Source: Archegozetes longisetosus
Taxonomy: Eukaryota; Arthropoda; Arachnida; Sarcoptiformes; Trhypochthoniidae
DNA: 64,000 nt
Direction: 5' to 3'
Assembly (NCBI GenBank): GCA_018873245.2
Contig: JAEMBT020000009.1
Location: 13,729,112-13,793,111, forward strand
Part shown: piece by piece, positions 1 to 13,000 of the stretch
Position numbering within the stretch: position 1 is the stretch's first letter
Layout of the letters: each line of letters opens with the position of its first letter
Made by a program: the position numbers and the translations under genes
Notes under the pieces: generated by a model
What the model saw: only the letters and a program-made list of their open reading frames with translations
What the model was told of the DNA's origin: nothing
The model's database searches: none

Positions 1-130
1 TAAACGAAATGATAGTGTTAAGCATAAATATTCTTAAACATTCTAGCTTAAGCAGAAACATAAAAATAAATTAAGCTATACGATATATTTTCAAATGTTT
101 ATTACTGTAAAACAACATCTCAAAGTGCAG

Positions 131-192
131 CTAGCGTTAGGTCAGGTTAGGTTGGGTTGGACTAAGTTAGGTTGGACTAGGCTAGGTTATCT
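131..192 (+). repeat. Degenerate TTAGG-type interstitial telomeric repeat
   Basis: Degenerate GGTTAGGTTGGG-like pentamers are visible, with aggttaggtt and variants such as ggactaggct. It resembles the arthropod telomere unit TTAGG but is heavily mutated. Confidence 0.6.
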
Positions 193-627
193 TAGCTCAT
201 ATCTGACCCTTAAAGTTCATCAACTCAACTCACATGTATAAATATCATATTTAGTCATTTGAGAATCGAAAACAGTCTCGAATTGACTTAGAGTCATGAT
301 GACGAAAGCTCAAAGTGAAATCATATTTATTGATTAGGAGCAAAGTGGAAAATATCAGTAAAGACGAAAGTTTGCTATAGATGAAAGTGTATGGAAGAAT
401 GGTTTGACAGTTTTGCTGATTTTATTAATGGCTAGTACTAGTAGATCTTTTCTTACAATCTCTATTCCTTACCACTTTTCTTAGTATTTTTTAGTGGTCT
501 ATTCTTTGCTAGAATATTCTTTAGTTGACTATTTTCTCTTTTTATTCGGTTGAATTTTCGTTTGTAGAATGTTCTTTGGTTGAAACTACCAAATTCTTTG
601 AATGCACTCAACTTTTATAATCGAATT

Positions 628-630
<3 letters not shown>

Positions 631-666
<36 letters not shown>
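631..666. repeat. (TG)n microsatellite
   Basis: An uninterrupted TG dinucleotide tract of about 18 units. Confidence 0.95.
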
Positions 667-667
<1 letters not shown>

Positions 668-1111
668 TAGTGATTTGATGTTGAGATTTCCAACAAGAAT
701 CATTAAGAACAAACTGAAAATTGAATAAATAATTCTCATGATTAATGTAATAAGAATTATATAAGAAAATCACTATACTATAATTGAAATGAGAACTAGC
801 TAGATAGAAAGCAAAACAGATGAAAAGAGAACAGATAGATTTAATTTGTATGTAAATTAGATGTGTACTTTCTGATTGAAACATTTAGTAATATATGGAT
901 ATGTTAAATCACATTTGTGTATATAACAACAAGTCCCTTTCATATAACATGTTATTTATGTTTTATTATTTATTCTCAATTTCAATTCAGATTCTAAACT
1001 CTTTAATTATATTGAAACGGAAATATGTAAATCTAATATTGATTTATAAAGTTGTTATTCAAAAATTAATTTCTAACAAAGTGAAAAATAGAAAAAAGAA
1101 TTTATATTTAT

Positions 1112-1226
1112 AGATTCTTATGGATTCTTATTGATTCTCATTGATTCTTATAGATTCTTATAGATTCTCATGGATTCTTATAGATTCTTATAGATTCTCA
1201 TTGATTCTTATAGATTCTTATAGATT
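1112..1226. repeat. 10-bp tandem repeat (gattcttata)
   Basis: About eleven units of gattcttata with variants gattctcatt and gattcttatg. It directly follows a short open frame (895-1113) that has no recognisable content. Confidence 0.9.
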
Positions 1227-1575
1227 GTTGCAGGTTCTTGTCATCAAAAGAGTGTTAGATAAAAGTAACAAAAACTAGAGAGTATCCTTTCGTTTCCTTA
1301 ATGATCCAAACGAACAAATACTTAATGTGAGCACTTCTGGAAACATATCTGTTAAGTTCTATCCAATTATAGTAGTATTGATTGAATCATATAAAACAAG
1401 ACTAAGACTTAGTCTACAAACAAAGGGCAGGTGTTCGTCTAACAGTACACCTTTTTTAGAACAACCCTAACATTTTATATAGTTACTAGTAAATAATTAT
1501 GGTTTTCAACTCATTTTTAGACTTTACTGCTGATTTCAAATATTTATGATGATAATCAAGTCAATGTTGTGTTTG

Positions 1576-1652
1576 TTGGGTTAGGTTAGGGTAGGTTAGG
1601 GTAGGGTAGGTTAGGTTAGCTTAGCTCAGCTTAGCTTAGGCTAACTTAGCTT
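1576..1652 (+). repeat. TTAGG-like interstitial telomeric repeat
   Basis: Runs of ggttagggtaggttagg decay into gcttagctcagcttagctt. It is the second block of this kind in the first 2 kb. Confidence 0.7.
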
Positions 1653-1846
1653 GCATCTTGTCAACTTTACTATCCACAAGGCTTAGTTCCATAACAGTTA
1701 TGATTTAGATCCGTATTTAATTTTCATCATAACCCTTTAAAAATATAACAAGAGTGTTCTTGTAATTTAACTTGAAAACTTAACAGAAGTTTGCATTTAC
1801 ATAATTAAATTGGTGCTTCATAGAGTTGAAATGGTTATTGATGTGT

Positions 1847-1851
<5 letters not shown>

Positions 1852-1906
<55 letters not shown>
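1852..1906. repeat. (GA)n microsatellite
   Basis: An uninterrupted GA tract of about 27 units. Confidence 0.95.
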
Positions 1907-1909
<3 letters not shown>

Positions 1910-2042
1910 AAACGCTATTTGGAGAAAACACCCAAAAATATGATTATATTATATACTAAACATTGTACGCGTTATCTGTTTGATTTACTTGAAATAATTA
2001 TCAACTAATGTGTTTTACTGCTAAATCATCACTTCATTTAAT

Positions 2043-2285
2043 ATGTATGACTCTCTTTTATTGCTTCTAGCTTGTTTTTATGTAATTATTATTTTTCTAA
2101 ATTGCATTGGGACTGGTTGTGAAGTTGGTTGCGGAACTGCTTGTAAGAATGGTTACGGAACTGTTTGTAGGAATAGTTGCATAGCTGAATGTAGGAATAG
2201 TTACATAGCTGAATATAGGAATAGTTGCATAGCTGATTGTAGGAATAGTTGCATAGCTGCTTGCACGAATTACTCAACATGCTAA
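2043..2285 (+). repeat. 24-bp minisatellite with an open Cys-rich frame
   Basis: From about 2112 the sequence is a 24-bp unit (gaatagttgcatagctgatt and variants) repeated about six times. A plus frame from the ATG at 2043 reads a hydrophobic start (about 25 residues, LLLLLACFYVIIIF) followed by an 8-residue repeat of the type CRNSCIAE, 80 aa in all. The opposite strand is also open (2089-2295), as expected when a repeat unit is a multiple of three and lacks stops. It could be a small secreted Cys-repeat protein, but no splice or homology support is visible, so it is treated as a repeat with an incidental frame. Confidence 0.35.
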
Positions 2286-3095
2286 TAACTAACAATTAGA
2301 TCAAATTAATGCATAACAAGAAAACACCTAAGCTATATGACTTATTATGGTGCACCTGAATATGAATATAATGACTAACTTAAATAACTAAAGAATAGAA
2401 TATGATACCTAAAACAATTGCTATAAGTTAGAGCATAGGTTAGCGTGAGAGAGTGAGTGAAAGTAAATGATTTGTTTGTAGATATCTCAAAGATGGTATA
2501 GAATGATAGCTTAGCTTATCAAGTATTTTCATATTTGAGCGATTGTACGCTCTATTCATACGACTAATTGGACACAGTTAAGCACTTCAACAACTAACTA
2601 ACTACATATAAACTATAAATAATATAACTTAAAAGTTTATTTTAAAATAATGATAAATAACATATATGAAGTTAATATAAATGTTTTATTATCATCATTA
2701 TAATAATTAATATTAGTAATGTATATAATTAGTATAATTGTGACGATAGACAAATCAAAATAGTTATAATTATTATTATATAAAACTCAATTAATTAGTT
2801 AATTGCACAAGTACCTAGCTAATTTAGACTAATATTAAACAATTATATAATAGTATATTCATTTACAAATACTGTGTCACTACCAATTTGGACGAGTTTT
2901 ATGTATATTTATTTTGTTTTAATAATTATTGATAGTAACTAGCTATCTGACTCCTGTCTTTGTCTTCAATGCACATTCATTTGTTGCCATTGTTTCATTT
3001 TATATTTGTTTTTATTATAATATTGTATATATTAATAAGTTAGCTAATATCTCAACATATTATTGTCTAATAAAATGGTGAATATCTGAAGACAT

Positions 3096-3168
3096 CAGAA
3101 GGTATCTGAAGGTATCTGAAGGTATCTAAAGGTATCTAAAGGTATCTAAAGGTATCTGAACACATCAG
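3096..3168. repeat. 10-bp tandem repeat (aggtatctga)
   Basis: About six aggtatctga/aggtatctaa units are flanked by acatcaga on both sides. Confidence 0.85.
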
Positions 3169-3533
3169 ATAGACAAGTATATAATCATAAAACATAATTT
3201 AAAGTTGCTATCAACAACTATTAAAAAATGAAAATATATAAAACATGTATTCTCGAAAGTATGTATCAAGTCAAACGTGTACCATGTACGTCAGGTCACG
3301 CATGTACTACGTGTTTGCTCACACGTGCGTATGTCAGGTCAAAGTATCGATATTTGGCACAAACGATAGAGTAGTTGTAAGGCAAATTCGTTGTATATTT
3401 ACTTCACTAATATTATGCATTAAATAAGTTAAGATCTGATTGTATAATATGTTATAAAATGTTCAATCAAAAAAATATTAATTTGTTTTTTTATATAATA
3501 TGAGATTATATTTAGGAAATTCTCTTCTCATCA

Positions 3534-6473
3534 CTACTGCTTTCCACCGTATGTTGGGTTCTTAAATGTTGTTGTTGCTTGTTTGAATATTGGATTTTCT
3601 CCCTGTTAAGATAGATTCAGAATATGATTATTAACTGAAAATATGTTCATTTGTGAAAATATGACCATTCATTGAAAATATGACCATAAATTGAAAATAT
3701 GACCATAAATTGAAAAAATGTTTATATATTGAAAAAAAATTCATATATTCAATAAATGATCATTCACAAAAACAAAAACAACATACAGTATCCCACTTAG
3801 CCATCATCCTTTCCTTCTCAAACTTAGCAAACTCTCTTCTATCATGAATAGTAGTAAGTAACTTCCAAATAAGAAGTAGCGCAAGACCAATCAAGACAAT
3901 ACCAACAATAACACCAATGACAATAGCCAGAACATCAACAGGTTCAGGACAGTCTTTAGTATTTTGAGCGATCACATATAACAAGTCATCTTTCTCGTCA
4001 TATTTATATTTAAATTGAAATTTGCAGTCGTCGTCATCAATGAACACGCAAAGTGTTTCTCCTTCTTGTACCTCAAACTCGGAAGTGCCGATTGGATTAC
4101 TAGCAGTACAGTTTGTATCACACGCTTCTTTGTCCAAAGGCCCCGATTGGTGGATACGGCACTGTACGCACTCCTTATACTTCTCGCATTGAGTCTTACA
4201 TGTTGGACAATCTTCGCAATACTGACCCGTGTACTGTTCCTCACCACTTGAGTCACATACACACTCACCGCAGACACATGTCCCGTGACCACTACATTCC
4301 TTATCTGATCCCGGCTCGATGCAACCTACATTCGACTTTCTGCAACTGCAATCTGGCTTGCTCCAATCGTCATTGCAATGACAGGTACCACACACGCACT
4401 GTCCGTGATCTGGACCACCACAGACTTTGCCATCAAATCTGTCGCAACTGAAGTTGTCACATTCGCAGTATTTGCCGGTCACTTCTTCAGGTGGATCGCG
4501 CTTATAGCATTCACATTCTCCACATCTACAATCAGACCAAAGATTAATAAATAATAATTAATAATTAAGAAGAAATAAATACCTGCAAACGCCTCTTCCA
4601 GAGCAGACTTTAGTGTCATTGCCTCGAATACAACTTTGTTCTTCTTCAGCGGGATTGGCTTCTTTAGCATCACATTCACATCTTCTGCCGTAATATTTCT
4701 CATAACATGTACAAATACCACATTCATAAGTACCTCTTCCACCACAGTAATCACTGTCCAGCTGTTCGTTCCACGGCTTCTCACAATCACATTCGCAAAT
4801 CATCTCCAAATCAATAATCAAAGCGTCATTCAGTCCCACCGGATATATAAGTATTGTTTGATTCCATTCATTAGGATTTCGCGGACAAGAAGTGACTTCA
4901 ATATTGGCCTCAAAACTAACAGTATCACCAACTCGAAGCTCTTTACAGATATTAGTTTCCTCCTTCTTCTTTTTGTCAAGACATGATGAAAAGTAAGTTA
5001 TTTTAACATTATTAGTTGCATTGTCTTTTAGTTCAATCGCTGATGTTATCTTTTCGTATTCCTTTTCTATTAGTTCTACTATATTTGATGAATCGTTTTC
5101 TAGTTTACCAGCTGTTGAACCTTCGATCAATGGATTCTGTCCTTCAGCTAACTGTTTATATATATTGTATTGATTAGCGGTTACTGCAAATATTACATTC
5201 ACGTGATGTTCTTGGACTTTATGGTTGATTTGGCTGATGGAAGGGTAGTCTTGAATTGTGCTTTCAGTGTATGAACCAGATCTATCTAAATGACAGTCTC
5301 CATCGTTGGGCTTAACGATACCACCCAACTTGCCATCTCCAGCATAATGGAAACTGGAATCAGTGGAGAAGACCAACATTTTGCGAGATTTGTCTCTCCA
5401 TCCGATCTCATTCTTACAGACGATTGCTTGCATGATCGCATCGAATCCACCTTCAGGTGCGTCTAGGTTGCCTGAGATTTGAGTCTTATTGACTTTAGAG
5501 ACAAAATCAGAAGCATCTTCTTTTAGCCGCATGTGATTTTTAAATCCATATGGAGCTGCACAACCAGTACATGGTTCATTTAATCTAAAATAAGATACAA
5601 AATAGAAAACAAAAATACCTACAGAGCAAAAACAAAACAACTTACTTATCAGGAACAGTACTGACATAAGGCATAACAACCTTATCAACAAAAGATCCAA
5701 AACCAAGTCTAAAATTACTAGTAATTTTCCTCATATTAATATACAATTGATTGCCTAGCTCAGCTAACTTAGCCTTATCATCTTCCATAGATTTAGAGAG
5801 ATCCATTAAGTAGTAAAGATCAACTGGATAGTCAAGAGCTTGTTTGAATTGTATATTAACTGTATATGGCAGATTAGGACGCATTCGTAGATGAACTCGT
5901 TGTGGTCTTAGCTGGATAGGATCACCATGATCTCCAGTCTTATTAGAAAGCTGTTCATCTTGAATAGGAGTGAAAGAAGGGCTAGGATAGAATATCTGAT
6001 CGAAGCAGCCATGTTCTGATAGTCTATGTATTAAGTCGCATCTATGATAACTAAAGTTTCCTTTTTTCATACACCATCCACATTGTGGACTTGCTGTTAT
6101 ACATTCGCTACATGTCTCTTTTGGTGTACATGGGTTACTGTTTAGTTCTTCGTTTTTTACTGTAATTATTTGTTTTATTAGTTTATGTCTTATTTCTTTT
6201 ATGCTTTTTCACTTAATCATAGCAACTATGATAGATTGGATTTATTGTCAAATCAAATTTAGTCTAAGATTATTACGATTACTATTCTACAAGTTCATCA
6301 ATACTATCAAACTATAAAGACTGATGTAAAACATAGAAATAAGTTGCTATGAAAAAGTACTAAGCATATCAGAGTAATAATAACCAAATAAAGCGATATA
6401 ATAATAACTTACTTTGAGATAAAACGGCAGTGATCAAATAGAACAATATACTTAACATATAAAGCTGATTCAT
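3534..6473 (-). CDS. Integrin beta subunit
   Basis: Single-pass adhesion receptor subunit that pairs with an alpha chain. It joins to 794 aa over five coding exons: 6473-6413, 6159-5646, 5584-4583, 4525-3787 and 3602-3534. In order one sees a signal peptide (1-20), a PSI domain (about 31-62, many Cys), a beta-I domain with MIDAS DLSKS at 140-144, a Cys-rich stalk with I-EGF modules of CxGxGxCxCGxC type, a TM helix (about 723-746), and a tail starting KLLTTIHDRREFAKFEKERM. The last exon supplies the NPxY region, reading NPIF then NPTY. All junctions are GT-AG and in phase. Length matches the family (about 770-800 aa). Intron 4 (3603-3786) carries tgaaaatatgaccata repeats. No orthology to a numbered vertebrate or insect subunit is claimed. 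Confidence 0.95.
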
Positions 6474-6877
6474 TTTCTAATTAAGTCAATTCTGATGAGA
6501 TTATTCTTGATCAGTGATTTATCTTTCCTGGAATATAAGACGCTTTTAGTTATATCTTTTAGCTGCTTATTACCGGAAGTTTTCAGTCATTACTTAGTTA
6601 TGTGACGCTGTGTTATGTTTGACAAGTAGCTTATGTTTACAACTTTGTATTTTCGATTTGATTCAACTCAAATATAACTTAAAGATCATGATATGGTCAA
6701 AAGTATCAGAAGAGAGAAAATGGAAAACAATAATATTGAAACACAAAAAAAGTTTAACATCAAAATAAGTAATATAGAGCTAAAGTAGCGAGGGTGTAAC
6801 GGTTAGCCGTTATGAGAAGCTAAATGAAAGAGAAGATGTAGTGAGGAGAAGCTGAGATTCTAGTAAGTTTAAGATAG

Positions 6878-6881
<4 letters not shown>

Positions 6882-6941
<60 letters not shown>
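6882..6941. repeat. (GA)n microsatellite
   Basis: A GA dinucleotide tract of about 30 units. Confidence 0.95.
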
Positions 6942-6944
<3 letters not shown>

Positions 6945-7096
6945 AGATCTGCCAGAAATTTGAGCTAAGTTCAAACAATTAGGTTTGGTATACTTTTTAG
7001 TTATGTAGCACATGTATTTATAAACTAGCCTTTTTTCTATTATGTTGTGATTTCTATATTTGTTAGTTAGGTGTAATTGTTAATTATTGTTAATTA

Positions 7097-7207
7097 AACT
7101 AATATTGATGATCAAACTGACATTGATGATCTAACTAATATTAATGGTCAAACTGACATTGATGATCTAACTAACATTAACAATCAAACTAACATTGACG
7201 ATCTATA
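7097..7207. repeat. 18-bp tandem repeat with 36-bp higher order
   Basis: Six units of ctaacattgatgatctaa type alternate between 'gatcaaa' and 'gatctaa' ends, giving a 36-bp super-unit. Confidence 0.85.
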
Positions 7208-8586
7208 ATTAGACAGTGAATCAATATAGAATTATAAGCAAATAAACATAATAGAACAAGCTAATAAGAATATACATGGTAACATATATTAGTTAATGTA
7301 TTAGATTGTGATTGTTAGTTCATATGTTTTCTATATTACCTATTTGATAGAATTTATTATTTTTGTTATTATTTATAATTATTTGATATTTTTATTTTTA
7401 TTATAAATATATATTTACTATATATATTTGTTAAATAAGTAGAAATGAAAACGTAAAAATAAAGTAATAAGAAATAATAATCGAAAATAGAAACATAAGT
7501 TATAATACATTAGTATTACATACTTACCCAAAACATGAATTAGTGTTGTACACAGATGCTTATAAGACTAGATTATTAGTAATCATACTATACATTTATT
7601 TACTTTTATATTTTTACTTTTTATTCATTTACTTTTCTTAATTTTATTCTGTTTCTACTTTTTCTTATTTGATAATTCTTCAGTTATCAATATAATAGAT
7701 TGACTTAAACTCTTTATTTACTACTTCAATACTACCAATTAGAACGACTAACCCAACACACTAGCGTTTACTTTATATGGAAACCAGTCGGAATATGTTC
7801 TCTTTCTACACTCACTCTGCTTAGCCGATGCTTCCCTTTAGCCCCCTCTTACTTTACTTACAGCTTGTTTCCTCGATTTATATTATTTCTTCTTTCTTCT
7901 TTGCTTTTTGTTACCGTTAGGTGGTAGTCTTGCTTTTTGGGTTGGGTTTTTGTGGGAGTTATCTTGCTACACTGTTTTACTATTGTCAGCTGATTGTAGA
8001 GTTATATGTATTTCCATTGTTTCTCTACTTTTTTAGTTAGCTATTGACCGGAAACTTGTTTTTATGCTATTTGCAACCCATAACACCAAACGCGAGAACA
8101 TAACGATCCATAAAAGACCACAAAAGCTAATAAATAAATATCTGAATAACAAGTGCTTATCAGAAGTACTATTGCATACCTAATTTATGAATGCATACTA
8201 GACTTATAAATCTCTTTACTTTTTAATTTAACTCTAAGCAACCATTATAAGAAACTATTTTATCTTATCGTTTTACTACTTTTTATCAATTATTCATTCG
8301 TATCATATGTTTAGCGATATTTCCCTTATTACCACCAATACATCCGATAGATTGAAATTGACTTTAATTTCTTTATTCTTGCACTCAACTAAGACTTATT
8401 TTAAGCAAGTTTAGCATGTTAAATCATATAGAATCTAACTTAATTACCTGTAAACTCCTTTAGAAGAACTTAAATAGTTAAACCTGTCTTCAGTACTAAT
8501 GAGACTTTAATTGAAAATTAAGAATGAGTGGGAAGAATATGGAGACAAATTAAAGGGAGAGGTATGATTATAATTTATAAATCAAG

Positions 8587-8768
8587 TTAGCTAGTTAGTT
8601 TGGACAATGGAGCTAGCTGGTTTAGACAATCGAGCTAGCTGATTTGGACAATCGAGCTAGCTGGTTTGGGCAATCGAGCTAGCTAGTTTAGACAATCAAG
8701 CTAGCTAGTTTGTACAATTTGAGCTAGCTAGCTTCTACCAACATAAGTTAGCTAGCTTCAACCAATAT
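8587..8768. repeat. 25-bp minisatellite rich in GCTAGC
   Basis: About seven units of the type gagctagctggtttagacaa. Each contains the palindrome GCTAGC. It lies about 300 bp upstream of the PNPO start codon. Confidence 0.85.
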
Positions 8769-9067
8769 GAACAAGCTAAATTTCGAGACCATCCCTACAT
8801 GTCATCTAATCTATAACACATCGACTGATGACCTTAGAATGAAAGTTTGATGTAAGTCTAGTGAATTAGTTTGGCAGCCAAAAAATGATCTTATCAGTTA
8901 TTTATAATTAGTAATTAGTAGTGATATGGTTATAAGCGTTTTAAGTAAATTTCATAGTCGATCATTTATTAAAATGACAAACATATCATCAGTTGACTTA
9001 AGTGGTAAGTTGGTGTTGGAACTGATCTAATAATTAAAAATGAATAATAAATTGACATTAAATAGCA

Positions 9068-9858
9068 ATGAGAAAAGCGTATAGTACAAAAGAGGAAATA
9101 TTTGATGAGAATAACATGCCATCAAAAAATCCATTTACTTTATTCCATATCTGGTTTGATGCGGTCAAGCAATCTGGCAAAGTTTATGAGTCTAATGCTG
9201 TTTGTTTAGCAACTTGTGATAAGTATTAGTTATTCTGTTTATTACTTCTTATCAGATTTTTATTTAGATTTATTTCTTAGAAACGGTCATCCTTCTGCTC
9301 GTATGGTACTCTTAAAGGAGTATGGAGTTCAAGGATTCAAAATATTCACTAATTATGACAGCAGGAAAGGCACTGAATTGGTAAATTCTATAGGTACTTC
9401 ATAATTATATAACATTCAATCATCTTAATCTTTATTTCTATTAGACTGACAACCCAAATGCTTCCCTTTTGTTCTATTGGGATGCCTTCAAACGACAAGT
9501 TAGGATTGAAGGTAAAGCAGTACGAGTTACCGAAGAAGAATCAATTCGTTACTTCGAAAACAGACCACGAGCCAGTCAGTTGTCAGCACGTATTAGCCAA
9601 CAAAGTCAAGTCGTAGAAAGTAGAGACAAACTGACTGAGAGATATAAAGAGGAAGAACTCAAGTTTCCTGGCCATGTGCCAAAACCTGATTTTTGGGGTG
9701 GATTCCTAATCATTCCTGAAGTGTTCGAGTTTTGGCAGGGACAGACTGATCGACTACATGATAGGATTAGATTCTCTAAAGCTGGTAATCGAACTGTTGA
9801 TAATAAGATGACTAAACTAGGAGAAGACGGTTGGGTTTATGAGCGATTGCAGCCATGA
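9068..9858 (+). CDS. PNPO: Pyridoxamine 5'-phosphate oxidase
   Basis: FMN enzyme that oxidises pyridoxine/pyridoxamine 5'-phosphate to pyridoxal 5'-phosphate, the last step of vitamin B6 salvage. Three exons (9068-9222, 9281-9380, 9445-9858) give 222 aa, the usual eukaryotic length without an N-terminal extension. Family signatures are [15 protein letters not shown] and FFTNY-like [10 protein letters not shown] near residue 75, [16 protein letters not shown], then [15 protein letters not shown]. The C-terminal block is [20 protein letters not shown] followed by LHDRIRF and the terminal WVYERLQP. Introns are 58 and 64 bp. The ATG at 9068 is chosen because it opens the conserved N-terminal helix. 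It converges with TSC2. Confidence 0.95.
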
Positions 9859-9966
9859 ATCAAAGAATAATATAATGAATTCTCAACTGAATGTTAGATT
9901 GATTTCTGAGCTGATACAAGAGTTGATATTCAGCTAATTGTTAGCCAACTGTTAAGCAAATTAGCA

Positions 9967-9972
9967 AATAAA
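9967..9972 (+). terminator. Polyadenylation signal AATAAA for PNPO
   Basis: An AATAAA hexamer about 110 bp after the PNPO stop, in the short convergent gap before the TSC2 stop. Confidence 0.5.
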
Positions 9973-10074
9973 TAAGAAAAAAATTAAAATGAGAAAATAT
10001 TTATGGTATTTAATATTATAAGGCAAATAAAAATTGATATTTTAGTTAAAAGACATAACAAATAGTAATTAGAA

Positions 10075-13000
10075 TTAGGCATAATCATTAAAATCAGGAA
10101 ATATATATTGCGACTTAATATCACCAGTAAATTGATAGACATTACTATTACTGTTATTATTATTATTATTAATATTATTATTATTTATATTTATTGTATC
10201 ATCTATTGAATCGCTTGTAGCTAATCTTCCTATTGATTCAGATCCTGATCTGTTTCTCACTCTTTCTTTCATTCGTTTGATGTGCTTTAGTCTTTGCACC
10301 CAATTCGATATATGTTGTGATGTTGGTGTTTGTGAATGCTTGCTTTGGTATACCATTGATCCTAACTGTTTATTAATTGGTTCATATGTTGGTTATTATG
10401 TTTATTTAGTATTGAGGTTTTATGTTTTTGGTTATAGATTATGTGCGATATATTTGACTATATATTTGATTATATATTTGATTATATATTTGATTATATA
10501 TTTGATTATATATTTGACTATACATTTGACTGTATTAACAACTATTTAACAACAAAATACTCTAATATATCACACATAATAACAAACAAAAATATAAATA
10601 TAACAATAATCTAAAGACAAATGAGCTTACATTAGCATGTAAAGCAAGTTGTCTAACATATATAGGTAAAGCAGCGTCTGATACCATCTGTGAATCATAG
10701 TGACCAATTAAATCTGTAAAGTCTAAATATTTATTTTTATTAATTATTATTATTATTATTTATATTAAAGTTATTTCTATTTTATATTACCATCTTTTGC
10801 TTGTATGTTAACTATGTTGCTGTTGTATTCATAAGGTGTAATCACTACTATTGCGTGAATGAATTGTCCCTCACCCTAAAGATAATCAGAATTGGATCAG
10901 AGTTAGATTAGAATTGGATCAGAGTTTGATTAGAATTGGATCAGATTTTGATCAGAAATCAACGAAAACACACAAATACCTTAATAGTTGCAAGACTAAC
11001 AGCAGCTCCACTATCATTATAAACAATACAGACAAAATCATTACCAATATGTCTTTTCTTCAAATTACAATTAGGATCATTAGGTTGTGTAGGCATGAGA
11101 GTTGCTACATGAAAGATGACCTGTATCAGATTGTCCCCCCACGATAGGGCATACTTGCCATCCTGTCCCTTCACATCCAAACCTCCCACATAACTCACTT
11201 GAGAATCAGCATCTTCCAATCTAATAATTTTGCCCAAACCTCTCAAGAAATTAGTATATCTTGAAGAGCCGAATTGATTAGATAGAATGGCAGTTTTGTC
11301 TTTAGCTTGTCCAGGACCAACATATACAACACCTATCTTATGAGTTTCATACGGCGTAATTCGATCCAAACATTTTAGAGACCTATCAATTGCTTCTGTT
11401 TTGGGCAGAAGTATTGGCTTCACTTTGTCTTCAATTGCGAAATCTTTACTAAATCGTTCGTCTATTATTGAATTGTAATAAAGTTGGAGAAATACAAATT
11501 TGGGACATAAACCGCCAGATTTCTGTATCGAATAATTATCAACTTCTTTAGAGAATGAACTTCTTTTAATATTCTGCACCGGACTCATAACAGATATAGT
11601 ATGAACACGATCTCTGTGTCCATATGGCTGATTGTCTGCTTCATTAACTCTTAGAGGCAATAAAGGAGATTTAGATTTATAACTGTCTAGAGAAGACTCC
11701 TTATACAACATCCGCTTCTGTTCACTTAGCTCTGAATTCCATTCAAAATCGTTATTTGCCAACTCTTTTCTCTCCAGTAGTCTTGTTCTTAAGTCTGAGC
11801 GGATTCTGCTTCCAAATGAAGCCGCTCTCGTCACCGGTTGTGAACATGTCGTTCGTGGAGGTGTTGACAACTCCATCTGTTTTGCGTTCAACTTCTCCAA
11901 TCCATTATTAAGTCCATCATCTACTGGAGCGAAACAGTCATCCATTATAGGACTAGAAGTGGCTCTTTTGAAGATAGGATCAGTTTCCGCTTGCTTAAGA
12001 TCTGAACTCTGATGATTGCTATCATGTTCGAACTGACTGGTTTTAGAGTCTTCTGTCTTAAGTGGATGAAGAAGTGCTGTTAGATCAGGCAATTCATCAG
12101 GTGGTGAAGTAGAATAAGGAAAGTTTCCTAAAGAGTTCTGTAGCCTAACAATCCAAGAAGTATTGCCAGTAGAGCGACGAACCAAAATCTCAGCCCATCC
12201 CTGACACCAACAGCAACAGGGAGTTGTATTGGCAAATATGTTTGATTTCTGAATGTTATTATTCAGAAATGTGTCATCAAACGCTGATGATTGAGGCAAA
12301 GTAGATTGTTGTCGAGGAATGTGCTGAATTTCTGACTGATGTCGTCTACGAGACATCTTATCAATATCAGAAAGTTGTGAATCAAAAGATAATCCATTGT
12401 TGTATGGAGCGATAGGATGTGCCTGATCTTCATTAATAGAACTATCATCCGATCTAACATTAAATCGGCAAAGATTGGCACATTTATCACACAAGCCATT
12501 AGTGGTGGCTCTAGCGCCACAACCACTGGTGGTGATGGTAACAAGTTTATGTCCTAAAATCCAAGTTTCACTTTTGGAACGATCGAGAAGGTGTTCAACC
12601 ATAGGAGACTTAAGCGGTACAGTAGAACACATGCCGAACGTATAAGAAGCCAACATATCCATACAAGTCTCTACTAGTTCGAGTCTAGACTCTTGGAAGT
12701 CTGTTTCTGAATTTGATGTTTGTTGGCTTGTTGAATCACTGCTAAAGGAAAATGAAAAGTGTGAATGTGATGAGTGAGGCGTTGTGGGCAGAGGGGATGA
12801 AGTCAACGAAATGCGAGCCTCCAATCTTTATTTGTCATAAAATTCAGATAAAATGGTAAAATAAAATCGTAAATTAAAATTCAAATAAAATGGTAAATTA
12901 AAATTCTACTTCTATTACTAGTTATTCGTTTGTTTAGTTGTTGATTTTGTTATTTAATTCATTTGATCTACTAACTTTTTATGAGTCATGTTTTGATCTG

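Larger units (their letters stand above)
1..3533. other. Repeat-rich spacer without a convincing gene
   Basis: This stretch downstream of the integrin gene holds microsatellites, 10-bp and 24-bp tandem repeats and two TTAGG-like blocks, listed separately. Open frames here are short, start at weak codons or follow repeats. A less AT-rich patch at about 3240-3370, with several acgt/catg palindromes, shows no recognisable product. Confidence 0.6.
6474..9067. other. Gene-free spacer between integrin and PNPO
   Basis: No open frame of note. It contains the minus-strand integrin upstream region, a GA tract, an 18-bp repeat at about 7 kb, a pyrimidine-rich plus strand at 7.6-8.05 kb, and a 25-bp minisatellite at 8.6 kb just upstream of PNPO. 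Confidence 0.6.

Noticed and set aside
10277-10549. Plus-strand frame opposite the TSC2 C-terminus
   Set aside because: It is antisense to the conserved tuberin end and continues into a ttgattatatatttgatt tandem repeat.
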